From Planctomycetia bacterium (GTDB lineage Bacteria > Planctomycetota > Planctomycetia > Pirellulales > Thermoguttaceae), in contig JAUNBF010000022.1 of assembly GCA_030527185.1 (NCBI GenBank), positions 1 through 53,625 on the forward strand: DNA of 53,625 bases, in the 5' to 3' direction. Each line of letters opens with the position of its first letter. Positions within the stretch are counted from its first letter, which is position 1. This document shows positions 51,798-53,625 of this stretch, in pieces. A model generated the notes under the pieces. That model was not told where the DNA came from, did not search any database, and saw only the letters and a program-made list of their open reading frames with translations. The position numbers were made by a program, and so were the translations under genes.

Positions 51798-52565
51798 CTA
51801 CGGCTGGCAAGGGCACAAAGTTTTTCCATCCGGGTGACGGTGACGGTGAGCCAGCTCATGTTCCAACTGCGAAGGTGTCAACTCAACGAGAGAACCCTCC
51901 TCCAGACAGAAAATACGCTGAAAATATTCGGCCGTTCGCTGTAAATCGTGAGTCACCATCAGAAGCGTTCTCTTTTGTTCCGCGTGGAGGGATTGCAGCA
52001 AACCATAAAAAGAACGGGCGGATTCCGCATCCATTCCATTCGTCGGTTCGTCCAAAAGAAGGATTTCCGGGTCATTGACCAGCACGCGGGCAATCAGAAC
52101 TCGCTGCATTTGCCCTCCTGAAAGTGTGCCGATTCGGGCGTGGAGCGAATCTTCCATCCCCACCTGAGCCAACGCTCTCTCCACCTGAACACGATGTTGC
52201 CGATGGGGGAATCGAAAGAGGCCGATTTGTGAGAACATGTTTCCCAGAATCATTTCCTCCACCGTCGCGGGAAAGGCAACTCCGAGATAATGGTGACTTT
52301 GCGGAACGTAGCCGATTTTCGACCAGCGATGGAAGGTGCGAACATCTTCGCCATACAGAAAAACGGTCTCTGGCGGAGCGGGAAGTTGCCCCAGAAGGAG
52401 TTTTAGCAGAGTACTTTTCCCGGAGCCATTGGAACCGATGATTCCGACGAAATCTCCGCGGGCGATGGAGAACGTGATGTTGCTCAACAACGTCGTTTCC
52501 GCTCGGTAGGAAAAGGTCAAACGATTTACCTGAATCACATCCTCACTCGCAGTCATCCCTTTCAT
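51798..52565 (-). CDS. znuC: Metal ABC transporter ATP-binding protein (ZnuC type)
   Basis: A 255-residue ABC ATPase. Walker A GSNGSGKST, Q-loop GYVPQ, signature LSGGQMQR, Walker B ILLLDEPTNGMD and the switch histidine in VTHD. The C-terminal tail is histidine-rich (HELAHRHRHPDG). Its start overlaps the znuA stop by four bases; an ATG at 52556 is an alternative start. It energises import through the permease encoded next. Confidence 0.93.
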   Translation of the reverse strand: MKGMTASEDVIQVNRLTFSYRAETTLLSNITFSIARGDFVGIIGSNGSGKSTLLKLLLGQLPAPPETVFLYGEDVRTFHRWSKIGYVPQSHHYLGVAFPATVEEMILGNMFSQIGLFRFPHRQHRVQVERALAQVGMEDSLHARIGTLSGGQMQRVLIARVLVNDPEILLLDEPTNGMDAESARSFYGLLQSLHAEQKRTLLMVTHDLQRTAEYFQRIFCLEEGSLVELTPSQLEHELAHRHRHPDGKTLCPCQP

Positions 52566-53500
52566 TTCCCCTGCAAAACCTGTAAATTCTGTAAAGCCTG
52601 TAAATTCTGACGCATGACGGAAAAGTAATCTTCCCCGGCGGCCTGACGTTCCTGAGAGAGTTTTTCCAGTGGATCCAAGACCGCGACACGTCCCCCAATC
52701 TCTTTGGCAAGCGCATCCGCCACTTTGGAAGCGGTGGTACTCTCACGATAAATGACCCCAATCTGATGTTCGCGGGCAAAGCGAATCATCTCCGCCATTT
52801 TGGCAGGTTCCGGGTCGCTGCTGGCAAAGGAGCCTTCCAGAGCCACCTGCGTCAAGCCATACGCCTTGCAGAGATAGGCAAATGCCGCGTGCGTTACCAG
52901 AATATTCCGATTCGGCATACTCTCCACCATTTCGCGGAATTCCGTATCCAGAACGTCGCATTCCCTGGAATACTTTTCCAGACGGCTCTCGTAAACGGCT
53001 CGGTTTTCAGGGTCCAGCGTGACAAACAACGCACAAATTTGAGCCATCTGATGTCGAGCATTCTGCGGTGCCAGCCAGACGTGAGGATCGTGATGGTTGG
53101 CGTGGTCATGATGGTGAGGATGTCCGTGATGGTGTTCCGCACAACAACCTCCCTCACAAAGGGAAATTCCCTGCGACGTTTCCAGAATCGAAATATCTTT
53201 TCCCCGCAAAGTTTCCAAAACGGCCGGAATCCAGTGTTCCATTCCCGCTCCATTGTAAATCAGCGCGTCCGCTTTCTGCAATCGTGCCATATCTCGCGGC
53301 GTGGGTTCCCAGTCGTGAACCTCCATCCCGTCAGGAATGAGACAGAAAATCTCCATCTCCTCCCCACCGATTTTTTTGGCAAAATCGTACATCGGATAGA
53401 AACTGGTGGCAACGATCGGTTTTCCACGCTCTTCCCCCTCTCTCATTCCACACCCGGCAAACAAAAGAAAAAACAGAAAAAAAATCCTAATTCTGCTCAT
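52562..53500 (-). CDS. znuA: Zinc-binding lipoprotein of ABC importer (ZnuA type)
   Basis: A 312-residue substrate-binding lipoprotein. Lipobox LFAGC (C17). Metal ligands fit the cluster A-I pattern: the histidine in MEHWI, the histidine-rich loop HHHGHPHHHDHANHHD followed by HVWLAP, the histidine in THAAFAYL, and the C-terminal aspartate region. The histidine-rich loop is typical of zinc-specific members. The ATG at 53500 has GGGAGG eight bases upstream. First gene of znuACB on the minus strand. The leader contains a heptamer repeat. Confidence 0.93.
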   Translation of the reverse strand: MSRIRIFFLFFLLFAGCGMREGEERGKPIVATSFYPMYDFAKKIGGEEMEIFCLIPDGMEVHDWEPTPRDMARLQKADALIYNGAGMEHWIPAVLETLRGKDISILETSQGISLCEGGCCAEHHHGHPHHHDHANHHDPHVWLAPQNARHQMAQICALFVTLDPENRAVYESRLEKYSRECDVLDTEFREMVESMPNRNILVTHAAFAYLCKAYGLTQVALEGSFASSDPEPAKMAEMIRFAREHQIGVIYRESTTASKVADALAKEIGGRVAVLDPLEKLSQERQAAGEDYFSVMRQNLQALQNLQVLQGK

Positions 53501-53526
53501 GGAAAAAGCCTCCCTAAAGACATGGT

Positions 53527-53553
53527 TTAATTGATAATTGATAATTATTGATG
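53527..53553. repeat. Heptamer repeat, copy 6, upstream of znuA
   Basis: Tandem TTGATAA-type units in the znuA leader, identical over 27 bases to 39873-39899. It contains the palindrome ATAATTAT, which recalls AT-rich Zur/Fur sites; the recurrence of the same array beside unrelated genes argues for a simple repeat. Confidence 0.75.
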
Positions 53554-53625
53554 GGAGCATAATCCCGATAATATACTCCTTCCACTTTGAATTTCCAGAA
53601 AACGAAAGGAAAGCCCCTACCTTTG

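Noticed and set aside
53527..53553. Zur box in the znuA leader as a firm call
   Set aside because: The same sequence lies beside a Dus gene with no zinc link, so it is listed as a repeat only.
1..53625. CRISPR array or tRNA genes
   Set aside because: The heptamer arrays have no unique spacers, and I found no cloverleaf or T-loop-like sequence in the gaps.

Overview
The window looks like a planctomycete chromosome, probably the Pirellulales/Thermoguttaceae side of the phylum, from an uncultured or intestinal-type member. The signs are two DUF1559 proteins with the pseudopilin-like N-terminus (GFTLVELLVVIAIIG), two PEP-CTERM surface proteins, a lidless Hsp70, a sugar cluster with Tat/Sec-exported glycoside hydrolases and a Gfo/Idh oxidoreductase, and moderate GC. 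Placement below phylum level is inference. I see no rRNA, tRNA, CRISPR array, transposase or integrase.

Layout. (1) 8-2934, minus strand: a PEP-CTERM gene followed by a DUF1559 gene. (2) 3242-9970, plus: a XylR-type regulator, a TIM-barrel hydrolase-like protein, an exported archaemetzincin, a GH5 enzyme and an exported Gfo/Idh oxidoreductase, closed by a terminator at 9996-10040. (3) 10234-25071, plus: a 14.8 kb operon-like block with a membrane GTPase (DO-GTPase-like), a protein kinase, a very large GAP1-like membrane protein, a membrane-anchored helical protein, two vWA (TerY-like) proteins and a PP2C phosphatase. (4) 25098-27557, minus: a second PEP-CTERM/DUF1559 pair in the same order as the first. 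(5) 27765-33737, plus: an acidic protein, purine nucleoside phosphorylase, an EamA transporter, a KAS III enzyme, an LptF/G permease and a UbiA prenyltransferase. (6) 33743-46107: housekeeping genes on both strands (TatD, histidine kinase, NrdR, PH-domain protein, SDR, DEDDh exonuclease, citrate synthase, Dus, TlpA-like thioredoxin, MnmE, Hsp70, alpha/beta hydrolase). (7) 46577-53500: a ketoacyl synthase with altered catalytic residues, GreA, an esterase/GH16 pair and a ZnuABC-type zinc importer.

The strongest candidate for an unusual system is region 3. It joins a kinase/vWA/PP2C set (the TerY-P triad of comparative genomics) to a GTPase/GAP1 pair. Predicted topologies place large coiled or proline/glutamate-rich domains of three proteins outside the cytoplasmic membrane, with GTPase, kinase, vWA and phosphatase domains inside. 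This suggests an envelope-sensing or conflict-type signalling machine; the function is inference.

The second notable pattern is in the two PEP-CTERM genes. In each, the ATG with the best ribosome binding site is out of frame with the signal peptide, and simple repeats lie between them (A7 and (AT)6 in one, C10 in the other). This is either phase variation or an assembly error. A third pattern is a family of TTGATAA-type heptamer repeats scattered through at least six intergenic sites.
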